NCBI RefSeq assembly: GCF_003352165.1
Contig: NZ_CP029176.1
Location: forward strand, 2,294,001-2,358,000
DNA length: 64,000 nucleotides
DNA from: Acidibrevibacterium fodinaquatile
GTDB taxonomy: Bacteria > Pseudomonadota > Alphaproteobacteria > Acetobacterales > Acetobacteraceae
Reading direction: 5' to 3'
A model generated the notes under the pieces. That model was given only the letters and a program-made list of their open reading frames with translations. It made no database searches and had not been told where the DNA came from. This document shows, piece by piece, positions 8,848-16,865 of the stretch; the first letter of the stretch is position 1; every line of letters starts with the position of its first letter. Both the position numbers and the translations under genes were made by a program.

Positions 8848-9351
8848 TTACGTCTCCGACGATTCCGCCTTCGACGATAATGTTCTCGCCTGACAGGCAG
8901 CGCAGACGCCCTCAGCCTCGATCGTCACCCCGGCGATGGTGAAACCGCGCTGAGCGGCAGCGGATTTGAGCGCGGTGATCACGTCTGGCGCGTCGATCTC
9001 GGCGACCTCGCCACAGTCCCGGCAGATCAGGAATTGTGCGGCGTGCCCGGGGGCGTGCCCGATACAGGCGATGAAGGCGGCGAGCCGGCTGATGCGATGG
9101 ATGAGGCCGTTCTCGAGTAGGAAATCGAGGGCGCGATAGACCGTCGGCGGGGCGGCGTTGCCATGGCGGTCGCGAAGGCGGGCGAGCAAATCATAGGCGC
9201 CGATCGGGCTCTCAGCCGCGAGAATGAGGCTAAGCACCTCGCGCCGGAGCGGGGTCAAGCGCGCCCGCCGTGCCTCGACGATCGCCTGCGCCTGTGCGAG
9301 TTTGGCGGCGACCGAAGGCCGCGTGATAGGGGCGCTCTCTCGTTCCGGCAT
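8848..9351 (-). CDS. zur: Zinc uptake regulator, Fur family
   Basis: This metal-dependent repressor has an N-terminal winged helix ([13 protein letters not shown] and [20 protein letters not shown], the Fur recognition helix) and a C-terminal dimerisation/metal domain. The Zur-type structural zinc cysteines are in ICRDCGE and VCAACQ. The regulatory site is visible as [15 protein letters not shown], more like Zur than Fur, which would show an HHDH-type motif. The ATG at 9351 is preferred to the upstream GTG at 9357. It is divergent from hisI with only about 50 bases between the start codons. No zinc transporter genes are in the window, so the Zur rather than Fur/PerR call rests on motifs. Confidence 0.82.
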   Translation of the reverse strand: MPERESAPITRPSVAAKLAQAQAIVEARRARLTPLRREVLSLILAAESPIGAYDLLARLRDRHGNAAPPTVYRALDFLLENGLIHRISRLAAFIACIGHAPGHAAQFLICRDCGEVAEIDAPDVITALKSAAAQRGFTIAGVTIEAEGVCAACQARTLSSKAESSET

Positions 9352-9404
9352 CACCACCCCATCTTAACTGCCCCCGGCCTTCACCGCCATCGAGGAAAAT
9401 GACC

Positions 9405-9848
9405 ATGACCCCGACCACGTCATCGCCACCGCCCGCTCCCGCCGCCTCGGCCGATCCGCCGGGGCTTACCGCTTTGTTGGCGGCGCTCCGTTTCGATGCC
9501 GCCGGGCTGGTCCCCGCCATCGCCCAGGACGCGGCAAGCGGCGATGTTCTAATGCTCGCCTGGATGAACCGGGCGGCGATCGCCGAGACGCTCGCGACTG
9601 GTCAAGTCTGCTATTTCAGCCGCAGCCGCAACCAGCTCTGGCGCAAAGGCGAAACGTCAGGGCAAGTCCAGCGCCTCGTCGAGTTGCGCCTCGATTGCGA
9701 CGGCGACGCTCTCCTGCTGCTCGTCGCGCAGACCGGGGTTGCCTGCCATACTGGCCGCCGCTCTTGCTTCTTTCGCGCCGTCCGCGACGGGGTTTTTCAA
9801 GAAATCGCCGCCCCCCTGGTCACGCCAGAGACGCTCTATGGCCGCTAA
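9405..9848 (+). CDS. hisI: Phosphoribosyl-AMP cyclohydrolase (HisI)
   Basis: This zinc enzyme of histidine biosynthesis opens the purine ring of phosphoribosyl-AMP. GAGGA at 9392-9396 is spaced correctly for the second ATG (9405) rather than the first (9399). The protein carries the family landmarks [27 protein letters not shown], the zinc/magnesium site [12 protein letters not shown], and the second cysteine pair in [13 protein letters not shown]. It is single-domain, without the fused HisE pyrophosphohydrolase of enterobacteria. No other his gene is nearby. Its isolated position head-to-head with zur is noteworthy, because hisI paralogs belong to Zur regulons in some bacteria. Confidence 0.92.
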   Translation: MTPTTSSPPPAPAASADPPGLTALLAALRFDAAGLVPAIAQDAASGDVLMLAWMNRAAIAETLATGQVCYFSRSRNQLWRKGETSGQVQRLVELRLDCDGDALLLLVAQTGVACHTGRRSCFFRAVRDGVFQEIAAPLVTPETLYGR

Positions 9849-9975
9849 CGTCCCGCGGAATTAGCGAAAACCCTCGCAATTCTTGCGCGCAAGGGTTGCC
9901 GGGTGCTGCGGTCCGGCTAGAGTAGTCTCTATGTCCGTTCTACCCCTCCCGGCTGTTACCACGCGCGCCTGAACC

Positions 9976-10959
9976 ATGGTCATGGCGTCGCTCTCGCCTG
10001 GCTTCAGCCCGGTGCCGCATTTTCCGGTCGAGCTCACCGCCCCCGATCTTTCGGACTGGATCGGCAAGGGGCGCGACATCCCGGGCTTCGTGACCTTCGA
10101 CGCCGCGAGTCCCGGCCCGCATGTCGCGCTGACGGCGCTGGTCCACGGCAACGAAATCGCTGGCGCGATCGTTCTCGATCGGCTGCTCCGCGCCGGGGTG
10201 CGGCCCCGCCGCGGCCGGCTGACCTTCGGCTTCGTCAATCTCGCGGCTTTCGCGCGTTTCGACCCGCGTCAGCCGACCGCGTCGCGCTTCGTCGATGAGG
10301 ATATGAACCGGCTCTGGGACCGCTCCGTGCTCGACGGCCCGCGCCGCTCCTGCGAGCTGGCCCGCGCCCGCGCCATCCGCCCGCTGATCGAGACGGTCGA
10401 TGTGCTACTCGATCTCCATTCCATGCTGTGGCTCTCGGGGCCGTTGACGCTGTGCGGGCCGGCGCCGGCGGGACGCGCGCTTGCCCTCGCGCTCGGCGCG
10501 CCAGATCTCGTGGTCATCGACCCCGGCCATGCCAGCGGCCGGCGGCTGATCGACTATGCCCGCTTCGATAGCGGCGCCGGCGCGGCCTGCCTGGTCGAGG
10601 CGGGGCAGCATTGGCGGGCGGCAACCGTCGAGATGATGCTCGCGGCCATCGCCGGCTGCCTCCGCCACACCGGCCTTGTGCCCGAGCATCCGGCGCTGCC
10701 GGCGGTGCGCCGGGGGGTGCTGCGCCTCGCCGAGGTCAGCGCGACGGTGACCGTCGAGGCGCCCGGCTTTACCTTCGTCGAGCCCTTCGCCGGCAATACC
10801 GTGCTGGCAAGGAAAGGCACGCTGATCGCGCATGACGGCGCACGCGAAATCCGCACCCCACATGATGATTGCCTGCTGGTAATGCCCAATCTCCGTCCGG
10901 CGACCGGCCATACCGCCATCCGTCTGGCGCGCTTCCTGGATGTCAACGATCGCCTTTGA
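9976..10959 (+). CDS. Succinylglutamate desuccinylase/aspartoacylase-family zinc amidohydrolase
   Basis: The 327-residue protein has the M14-like catalytic fold of the AstE/AspA family, which hydrolyses N-acyl amino acids or related amides. Zinc ligands are recognisable as ALVHGNEIAG (the HxxE pair) and the downstream DLHSM (third ligand). FVNLAAFARFDP and FVDEDMNRLWDR match the family's substrate-arginine region. The C-terminal part is the usual beta domain. The start is ATG 9976, with ATG 9982 as an alternative; there is no obvious ribosome site. The gene stands alone between hisI and the cynS/cysK operon. Substrate cannot be deduced: no arginine succinyltransferase pathway genes are nearby. 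Confidence 0.85.
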   Translation: MVMASLSPGFSPVPHFPVELTAPDLSDWIGKGRDIPGFVTFDAASPGPHVALTALVHGNEIAGAIVLDRLLRAGVRPRRGRLTFGFVNLAAFARFDPRQPTASRFVDEDMNRLWDRSVLDGPRRSCELARARAIRPLIETVDVLLDLHSMLWLSGPLTLCGPAPAGRALALALGAPDLVVIDPGHASGRRLIDYARFDSGAGAACLVEAGQHWRAATVEMMLAAIAGCLRHTGLVPEHPALPAVRRGVLRLAEVSATVTVEAPGFTFVEPFAGNTVLARKGTLIAHDGAREIRTPHDDCLLVMPNLRPATGHTAIRLARFLDVNDRL

Positions 10960-11026
10960 TCGCGGTTCTTCCTGTGATTTTACGCATCCGGTACACGAAT
11001 AGAACGGCGATCTGATTGCGTTCGTC

Positions 11027-11070
11027 AGGGCTGGATTCGAAAAGACATAGGGCTGGATTCGAAAAGACAT
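11027..11070. repeat. Perfect 22-bp tandem duplication in an intergenic gap
   Basis: The unit AGGGCTGGATTCGAAAAGAC followed by AT occurs twice back to back (11027-11048 and 11049-11070) with no mismatch. It lies in the 269-base gap between the aspartoacylase-family gene and cynS, both of which end there. Nothing else was recognised in the gap. It is most likely a recent slippage duplication or the remains of a longer repeat. Confidence 0.9.
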
Positions 11071-11228
11071 ATGGCGTCCACCCCGACGCCTTCGACAAGG
11101 GCGCCAACGCGGCGCAGTAACCCGCCTCATGCCGTTGTCAGGCGGATGTCCGCTTCTCCGCCTTGTCGCCGGAAACCGGACTTCCGCTCCCCCCACCCAA
11201 ACCTCAAAATCCGAACCAAGACGCCATC

Positions 11229-11678
11229 CTAATACCGTTTATAGGGCAAAAATTTCCCGCTTAGGGTAAGTTTGACGCGATCGCCCTTCTGATCCGGCTG
11301 ACGCTCCAGCGTCATGTCGAAATCGATCGCGCTCATGATGCCGTCGCCGAATTCCTCGCCGATCAATTCCTTCCAGGTGGTGCCATAGACCTGGATCAGC
11401 TCGTAGAAACGATAGATCAGCGGGTCGGTCGGCACCGCAGTCGGGAGTGAGCCGCGATAGGGGATTTCGGTCAAAAGCGCCGCCTCCTCCGCGCTCAAAT
11501 CAAAGAGTGCTGCGGCTTTTTCGGCGGTTTCGGCGGTCATCGACATTTGGCCAAGGCAGGCGGCGCAGACGAAAACCGGCGCATGGCCGAGCCGCGCCGC
11601 GATCTCCGCCCAGCGCAACCCTTTTTCCCGCTTGATGCGGAGGATTTTCTGCCCAAGCGCGGTTTTGGCGTCATTCAT
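11229..11678 (-). CDS. cynS: Cyanate hydratase (cyanase)
   Basis: Cyanase converts cyanate plus bicarbonate to ammonia and CO2 in the cytoplasm as a decamer. The 149-residue length is usual. The N-terminal helix-turn-helix-like domain reads KREKGLRWAEIAARLGHAP. The C-terminal domain carries the catalytic Arg and Glu in YRFYELIQVYG and the catalytic Ser in GDGIMSAIDF, followed by GDRVKLTLSGKFLPYKRY. It starts 17 bases after cysK on the same strand, so the two probably share a transcript. Ammonia release and detoxification of cyanate formed from carbamoyl phosphate or thiocyanate are the known roles of the family. Confidence 0.95.
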   Translation of the reverse strand: MNDAKTALGQKILRIKREKGLRWAEIAARLGHAPVFVCAACLGQMSMTAETAEKAAALFDLSAEEAALLTEIPYRGSLPTAVPTDPLIYRFYELIQVYGTTWKELIGEEFGDGIMSAIDFDMTLERQPDQKGDRVKLTLSGKFLPYKRY

Positions 11679-11695
11679 GGCGGCGTCTGCCCGTG

Positions 11696-12691
11696 TCAGC
11701 CGAGCCCGGCGAAAAGCGGGGTCGAGAAATAGCGTTCGGCGAAAGACGGGGCGATGGCGACGATCAGCTTGCCGGCATTTGCCTCCTCGCGCGCGGTCGC
11801 GAGCGCAGCCTGCAGCGCTGCCCCCGAGGAGATGCCGAGTGGGATGCCATCGGTTGCGGCGGCGCGGCGGGCCATGGCGATCGCCTCGCGCTCGGTGACA
11901 CGCAGAACGCCGTCCATCAGCGTCATGTCGAGAATGCTCGGCTTGAACCCAGGGCCGATGCCCTGAATCCCATGCGGCCCCGGCTCGTCACCCGAGAGCA
12001 CAGCGCTTTCCGCCGGCTCGACGACGAAACAGCGAAGCCCGGCCTTATGCGGCTTCAGTGCGCGGGCGATTCCAGTCATGGTGCCGCCGGTGCCGGCGCC
12101 GCCGATGATGATATCGACGCGGCCTTCGGTATCGGTCCAGATTTCTTCCGCGGTGCTCGCGACATGGATCGCGGGGTTGGCAGGGTTGTCGAACTGCCGT
12201 GGCATCCAGGCGTTCGGCGTCGCCGCCAGGATTTCCTCGGCGCGGGCGATGGCGCCGCGCATCCCCTTCGCCGCCGGCGTCAATTCAAGCTCGACCCCCA
12301 TCAGCCGCAGCATCTTGCGCCGCTCGATCGAGGCGCCTTCCGGCATGGTGACGATCAAGCGATAGCCCTTCGCGACCGCGACGAAGGCAAGCCCGATGCC
12401 GGTATTGCCCGAACTCGGCTCGACCAGGACACTCCGCCCCGGTGTGATCAGCCCATCCGCTTCCGCCTGCTCGATCATCGCGAGGCCGATGCGGTCCTTC
12501 ACTGAGCCGAGCGGGTTGAAGAACTCCAGCTTCAGAGCGAGATCAGCTTTGATGCCCTCCGCCGCCGCGAGGCGCGGCAGGCGCACCAGCGGCGTCGCGC
12601 CGATGGTTTCGAGAATGCTGTCATAAATCCGCCCGCGCGCCGGCGGGCGCGGCAGGGTGAACGGGGTGGGGTTTGCTTTTTCCATGGCCAT
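11696..12691 (-). CDS. cysK: Cysteine synthase A (O-acetylserine sulfhydrylase)
   Basis: This PLP enzyme makes L-cysteine from O-acetylserine and sulfide. Landmarks are ETIGATPLVRLPRL at the N-terminus, the PLP lysine in FNPLGSVKDRIG, the substrate loop EPSSGNTGIGLAFV, the phosphate loop GGAGTGGTMTGIA, and GISSGAALQAA near the end. The start is the ATG at 12691 or 12685. The start codon lies only about 29 bases from that of the divergent Rrf2 regulator, so control regions must overlap. cynS follows on the same strand. With rrf2, the peroxiredoxin and cysI it forms a cysteine/oxidative-stress neighbourhood. Confidence 0.93.
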   Translation of the reverse strand: MAMEKANPTPFTLPRPPARGRIYDSILETIGATPLVRLPRLAAAEGIKADLALKLEFFNPLGSVKDRIGLAMIEQAEADGLITPGRSVLVEPSSGNTGIGLAFVAVAKGYRLIVTMPEGASIERRKMLRLMGVELELTPAAKGMRGAIARAEEILAATPNAWMPRQFDNPANPAIHVASTAEEIWTDTEGRVDIIIGGAGTGGTMTGIARALKPHKAGLRCFVVEPAESAVLSGDEPGPHGIQGIGPGFKPSILDMTLMDGVLRVTEREAIAMARRAAATDGIPLGISSGAALQAALATAREEANAGKLIVAIAPSFAERYFSTPLFAGLG

Positions 12692-12694
12692 CAC

Positions 12695-12711
12695 TATATC
12701 GAGGAAATATA
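12695..12711. promoter_or_regulatory. Candidate Rrf2/CymR-type operator between cysK and rrf2
   Basis: TATAT (12695-12699) and ATATA (12707-12711) form an inverted repeat with a seven-base spacer. It lies in the 29-base gap between the divergent start codons of cysK and the Rrf2-family regulator. Rrf2 regulators that control cysteine synthesis bind AT-rich dyads of this kind. The match is by symmetry and position only. Confidence 0.35.
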
Positions 12712-12720
12712 CGCTGGACA

Positions 12721-13197
12721 ATGGTGGAATTGCAGGACGAGGAACGCGGGATGCTGTTGCGCCATGATCGCGGGATGCTGGCGGTGCTGATCGCGCTCGA
12801 TATCGCCTTTCACGGTGGACGCGGTGCGGCGGTCAGCGCCGCCGACATCGCCGAGCGGCTTTGCCTTGCCCGGCGCGGCATGGAGCCGCTGCTGCAGGCG
12901 CTCGCGCGCGCCGGCGTGCTGGAAAGCCTGCGTGGCCCGCGCGGCGGCTACCGGCTCGGCCGCTCGCCGCGCGATATCCGCCTCGGCGACATCCTTGCCG
13001 CCGCGCATGAGGAGCCGGATCCGCCCGATGAGTTCGGCGGCGACCTCGCCGGCGCCGTCGTCATCCCGCTCTGGTCGGAGATGGAGGCCATCGTCGGCGC
13101 GCGCTTCGCCTCGCTCACGCTCCATGATCTGCTCCGCCGTGCCACCGAATCCGGCCTGCGCCGCCCGGTTTCAGAGGCGATCAGCTTCGCGATCTAG
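12721..13197 (+). CDS. Rrf2-family transcriptional regulator, probable cysteine-metabolism regulator
   Basis: This winged-helix regulator of 158 residues has the Rrf2 pattern: SAADIAERLCLARRGMEPLL (helix-turn-helix) followed by the wing GVLESLRGPRGGYRLGRSP. It lacks the three C-terminal cysteines that ligate an iron-sulfur cluster in IscR and NsrR, so it is more like CymR, which senses cysteine status through CysK. Its divergence from cysK fits that model well. The ATG at 12721 is very close to cysK; an in-frame ATG at 12751 would also leave the HTH intact. The peroxiredoxin gene follows by 65 bases and may be co-transcribed. Confidence 0.82.
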   Translation: MVELQDEERGMLLRHDRGMLAVLIALDIAFHGGRGAAVSAADIAERLCLARRGMEPLLQALARAGVLESLRGPRGGYRLGRSPRDIRLGDILAAAHEEPDPPDEFGGDLAGAVVIPLWSEMEAIVGARFASLTLHDLLRRATESGLRRPVSEAISFAI

Positions 13198-13262
13198 CGG
13201 CGAACGTGCCTCTGATCCGCAAGAGAATTTTTATTATCAGCGACAAAGCAAAGGACCTCACC

Positions 13263-13898
13263 ATGAGCTTGCAACTCGGCCAGATCGCCCCCGATTTCGA
13301 GCAGGACAGCACCCACGGCCGCATTCGTTTTCATGAATGGCTCGGCGATTCGTGGGGCATCCTGTTCAGCCATCCCAAGGACTACACCCCGGTCTGCACC
13401 ACAGAACTCGGCGAGGCGGCGCGCCTCAAGCCGGAATGGGACAAGCGTCATGTCAAGGTCATCGGGCTTTCCGTCGATCCGGCGAGCTCGCACAAGGGCT
13501 GGGAGAAGGATATCGAGGAAACTCAGGGCCAGGCGCTCAATTTCCCGATGATCGCCGACGCCGATCGCAAGGTCTCCGACCTCTATGGCATGGTGCACCC
13601 AGCGGCTGACCCGCTGCTGACGGTGCGCTCGGTGTTCATCATCGATCCGGCCAAGAAAATCCGCCTGATGATGACATACCCACCCTCCACCGGGCGGAAT
13701 TTTCAGGAAATTCTCCGCGTCATCGACAGTCTCCAACTCACCGACCGCTACAAGGTCGCAACCCCGGTCAACTGGACCAAGGGCGAGCCGGCGATCATCG
13801 TCCCGAGCCTCTCCGACGAGGAGGCGAAGCAGCGTTTCCCGCAAGGCTGGAAGGCGCTGAAGCCTTATCTCCGCATCGTCGAACTGCCGAAGGACTGA
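13263..13898 (+). CDS. 1-Cys peroxiredoxin (Prx6 type)
   Basis: This thiol peroxidase reduces hydrogen peroxide and organic hydroperoxides. The start at 13263 has AGGA just upstream and gives MSLQLGQIAPDFEQDSTHG. The peroxidatic cysteine lies in SHPKDYTPVCTTELG. The 211-residue length with the long C-terminal domain (NWTKGEPAIIVPSLSDEEA, KQRFPQGWKALKPYLRI) marks the Prx6 1-Cys group; no resolving cysteine is visible. It lies between the Rrf2 regulator and sulfite reductase, consistent with a thiol/oxidative stress module. A hairpin follows the gene. Confidence 0.93.
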   Translation: MSLQLGQIAPDFEQDSTHGRIRFHEWLGDSWGILFSHPKDYTPVCTTELGEAARLKPEWDKRHVKVIGLSVDPASSHKGWEKDIEETQGQALNFPMIADADRKVSDLYGMVHPAADPLLTVRSVFIIDPAKKIRLMMTYPPSTGRNFQEILRVIDSLQLTDRYKVATPVNWTKGEPAIIVPSLSDEEAKQRFPQGWKALKPYLRIVELPKD

Positions 13899-13912
13899 CG
13901 GCGGCCGAGAGG

Positions 13913-13947
13913 TCGTGCGTGGGTGGGGGAAGGCCCATCCGGCACGA
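13913..13947 (+). terminator. Hairpin after the peroxiredoxin gene
   Basis: TCGTGC (13913-13918) and GCACGA (13942-13947) form the outer stem, and GGGTGGG/CCCATCC form an imperfect inner stem. TCTTTCG follows. It is a plausible terminator separating the peroxiredoxin gene from cysI. Confidence 0.45.
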
Positions 13948-14050
13948 TCTTTCGTGTAATAAAATTTCTCCTTCCATAAATCGTGATTTATAGTTATCAA
14001 CGGCTCCATTCTGGCCATCAGCGCCGGCCGATCAGCCGATGGAGTCGCCC

Positions 14051-15751
14051 ATGTCCCCTCCCCGCCCGCCGAGCGGTGTCGAACGTCTCAAGGCCGCAAG
14101 CCGCTTCCTGCGCGGCGAACTTGCCGCCGAACTCGCGAACCCCGGCCGCGAGGTCAGCGACGATGCCTATAACCTCCTGAAATTCCACGGCACCTACGAA
14201 CAGCACGACCGCGACACGGCGACCGAACGCAAGCAGCGCGGCGAGGCCAAGGATTTCTCCTTCATGGTCCGGGTGCGCATGCCGGGCGGCGTTTTGACAG
14301 CCGCGCAATATCTCGCGCTCGACGCACTCGCTGATCGCTACGGCAACGGCACACTCCGCATCACCACGCGCGAGGGGGTACAGTTCCACGGCGTCATCAA
14401 ACAGGATCTCAAGGCCAGCATCGCCGCCATCAACCAAACGCTACTCACCACCCAAGCGGCTTGCGGCGATGTTGTGCGCAATGTCACGGCGACGCCGGCG
14501 CCGCGGCGCGACGCGGTGCATGCGCGCATCCGCGCCGACGCTGCGATGCTGTCGGCGGCGCTGCTGCCGGCGAGCCGCGCCTATCACGAGCTGTTTCTCG
14601 ACGAAGCGGCGCAGGCCGCGCTCGGCACCGAGGCCGAACCGCTCTACGGCCCGACTTATCTGCCGCGCAAATTCAAGATCGGCATCGCGACCCCCGAGGA
14701 TAACAGCATCGACGTCCTCACCAATGATCTCGGCATCATCGCGCTGTTCGAGGGTGAGCGCTTGCTCGGCTATAATTTCGCGCTCGGCGGCGGGCTCGGC
14801 ATGACGCATAACAGGAAGGACACCTATCCGCGCCTTGCGACTCCGCTTTGCTTCGTCGGCCCCGACGATCTTCGCCGTGGCGTCGAGGCGGTGATCGCCT
14901 TGCAGCGCGATTTCGGCGATCGCAGCGATCGCCGCCGCGCGAGACTAAAATACCTGCTCGATGCGCGCGGGCTGGACTGGGCCAAGCGCGCGCTGGAAGA
15001 GTATTTTGGCGCCCCGCTCGCCCCGCCGCGGCCGCTGCCGCCGTTTCAGATCCCGGAAATCCTGGGCTGGCACGCGCAAGGCGATGGCAAATTCTGGCTC
15101 GGCGTGCCGGTGCCGGCGGGCCGGATCGAGGATCGCGGCACGAAGCGAGTGCGCACCGCACTCCGCGCCGTCGTCACCCGCTTCGGCGCCGACCCGGTGC
15201 TGACCGGCCAGCAGGATATTTTGCTCTCGAACCTCGCGCCCGCCGATCGCGGCCCGGTCGAGACGCTGCTCCGCGAGCATGGTGTCTTGCTCGCCGAGGC
15301 ACTGACCCCGCTCGCGCGCTGGTCGCTCGCCTGCCCGGCGCTGCCCACTTGCGGCCTCGCCCTCGCCGAAGCCGAGCGGGTGCATGCGCCGATCGTCGCC
15401 GCGATCGAGGCCGAGCTCGCGCATTTCGGCTTGCGTGACGAGCGGATCAGCCTGCGCGTCACCGGCTGCCCAAATGGCTGCGCCCGGCCTTATGGCGGGG
15501 ATATCGGCATCGTCGGGCGGATGCCCGGATATTACGCGCTTTATGTCGGCGGCGATTTCGCCGGAACGAGGCTTTCCTTCAAACTCCATGACAAGATCGC
15601 CGAGGCCGACCTCGCGACGGCGCTGGCGCCGCTGTTCGCCGCCTTCGCCGCAGAGCGCGAGGCGGGCGAGGGGTTCGGCGATTTCTGCGCCCGCCTCGGC
15701 GCCGAGGCGCTCCGCGAGCGTTCCCTGCCAGCGCGCGAGGCGGCGGCGTAA
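14051..15751 (+). CDS. cysI: Sulfite reductase hemoprotein (nitrite/sulfite reductase family)
   Basis: This siroheme/[4Fe-4S] enzyme reduces sulfite to sulfide for cysteine synthesis. GGAG sits six bases before the ATG at 14051, so that start is preferred over 14039. The protein has the duplicated ferredoxin-like/siroheme architecture. The N-terminal half shows SDDAYNLLKFHGTYEQHDRD, GTLRITTREGVQFHG and LPRKFKIGIATPEDN. The C-terminal cluster/siroheme cysteines are in ACPALPTCGLA and TGCPNGCARPYGG (about residues 430 and 475). The SiR-type HGTYEQ and RKFKIG favour sulfite over nitrite as substrate. No flavoprotein CysJ is nearby, so the electron donor is unknown. Sulfide from this enzyme would feed CysK. 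Confidence 0.93.
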   Translation: MSPPRPPSGVERLKAASRFLRGELAAELANPGREVSDDAYNLLKFHGTYEQHDRDTATERKQRGEAKDFSFMVRVRMPGGVLTAAQYLALDALADRYGNGTLRITTREGVQFHGVIKQDLKASIAAINQTLLTTQAACGDVVRNVTATPAPRRDAVHARIRADAAMLSAALLPASRAYHELFLDEAAQAALGTEAEPLYGPTYLPRKFKIGIATPEDNSIDVLTNDLGIIALFEGERLLGYNFALGGGLGMTHNRKDTYPRLATPLCFVGPDDLRRGVEAVIALQRDFGDRSDRRRARLKYLLDARGLDWAKRALEEYFGAPLAPPRPLPPFQIPEILGWHAQGDGKFWLGVPVPAGRIEDRGTKRVRTALRAVVTRFGADPVLTGQQDILLSNLAPADRGPVETLLREHGVLLAEALTPLARWSLACPALPTCGLALAEAERVHAPIVAAIEAELAHFGLRDERISLRVTGCPNGCARPYGGDIGIVGRMPGYYALYVGGDFAGTRLSFKLHDKIAEADLATALAPLFAAFAAEREAGEGFGDFCARLGAEALRERSLPAREAAA

Positions 15752-15801
15752 AAGCCCATCCCGCCCTCGCGCTCGTGGGCGGGAGCGCCTATCTTGCCGG
15801 C

Positions 15802-16728
15802 ATGAACGAAATCCCGGCCTTCCTTGATAGCGAGCGCCCCGACGTGCCCGACCTCGTCGTGCCGCGTGGGGTCGTCCCGTTTCACCTCGTCGACGCGCCG
15901 GTGCGCGGGCGGCTGGTGCGGCTTGGCCCGCTCGCTGAGGCGCTTCTCGCCCGCCATGCCCACCCGGCGCCGGTTTCGGCACTCGCCGGCGAGGCGCTGG
16001 CGCTGGTCGCCTGTCTCGCCAGCGGGCTGAAATTTCACGGCTCCTTCAGCCTCCACGCGCGCGGCGACGGGCCGCTCCGCACCCTCGCCGCCGATTGCAC
16101 CGAAACCGGTGCCCTCCGCTTCTATGCCGCCCTCGCCGAGGGCGTGCCCCTGCCCGCCGACACCGCGCTCTCCGCCGGCGCCCTGCTCGGCGCCGGGCAT
16201 ATCGCTTTCACCATCGACCAGGGCGCCGATCGCGAACGCCACCAAGGCATCGTCGCGACCCATGGCGAGACCTTGGCGGCGATGGCGGAGCATTATTACG
16301 TGACCAGCGCCCAGCTCGCCGCGAGCCTTCAGCTCGCCTGCGCCGCGACCGCTTCTGGCTGGCGCGCCGGCGGCCTGATCCTAGAACGCCTCGCCGACAG
16401 ACCGGGCGCCGAGAGCGAAGCCGCCGAAGAGGGCTGGCGCACCGCAACCCTGCTCGCCGCGACCCTGACCGAGGCCGAGCTGCTCGACGATCGTCTCGCC
16501 CCCGAAATCCTGCTCCAACGCCTGTTCCATGAGACCGGGATCGTCCTCGGCCAACCGCGCGCCCTCGCCTTCGGCTGCCGTTGCTCGCGCGCGCGCCTTG
16601 CTGCCATTCTCGAGGGGTTTCCGCCGCACGATCTCGACGACATGGCGGTCGGCGGCGATATCGTCATGACCTGCGAGTTTTGCGCGATCGATTTCCGCTT
16701 CCCGCGCGCGAGCTTGGGCTCCGGGTAA
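15802..16728 (+). CDS. hslO: Hsp33 redox-regulated chaperone
   Basis: Hsp33 is a cytoplasmic holdase activated by oxidation of a zinc-binding cysteine cluster. The start chosen is MNEIPAF at 15802. The C-terminal redox switch is clear: GCRCSRARLAAIL and VMTCEFCAIDFRF give the CxC...CxxC arrangement. The N-terminal substrate-binding part shows LASGLKFHGSFSLHARGDGP and the linker GHIAFTIDQG. Length is 308 residues, slightly longer than the E. coli protein. The gene follows cysI by 50 bases and may share its transcript; both belong with the preceding peroxiredoxin to thiol-stress functions. Confidence 0.93.
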   Translation: MNEIPAFLDSERPDVPDLVVPRGVVPFHLVDAPVRGRLVRLGPLAEALLARHAHPAPVSALAGEALALVACLASGLKFHGSFSLHARGDGPLRTLAADCTETGALRFYAALAEGVPLPADTALSAGALLGAGHIAFTIDQGADRERHQGIVATHGETLAAMAEHYYVTSAQLAASLQLACAATASGWRAGGLILERLADRPGAESEAAEEGWRTATLLAATLTEAELLDDRLAPEILLQRLFHETGIVLGQPRALAFGCRCSRARLAAILEGFPPHDLDDMAVGGDIVMTCEFCAIDFRFPRASLGSG

Positions 16729-16793
16729 CGTCTGGTTTCGGATGAAAGGCGCGCTCCGATTTTCCGCGTTCGATCGCGCGGGGGGGGATAATG

Positions 16794-16822
16794 TTGTGAG
16801 TGACGCATGATGCAGGCATAAT
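16794..16822 (+). promoter_or_regulatory. Candidate promoter of the Cas2-like/PIN gene pair
   Basis: TTGTGA (16794-16799) and CATAAT (16817-16822) are separated by exactly 17 bases. Transcription from here would begin about 35-40 bases before the ATG at 16866, which supports that start over the upstream ATG at 16807-16809 region. Confidence 0.45.
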
Positions 16823-16865
16823 CGAGGCGGCTCGCGGCATGTTCGGCGAGGCCAGCCAGATCAGC

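Noticed and set aside
9352-9404. A Zur box of the GTTATANNATAAC type between zur and hisI
   Set aside because: No such dyad was found in the roughly 50 bases between the two starts.
14051-15751. Nitrite reductase instead of sulfite reductase
   Set aside because: Neighbouring cysK and Rrf2 genes and the SiR-type motifs favour sulfite; no nitrate or nitrite transport genes are near.
15752-15801. Nine-residue upstream start for Hsp33
   Set aside because: The known Hsp33 N-terminus aligns with the later ATG at 15802.
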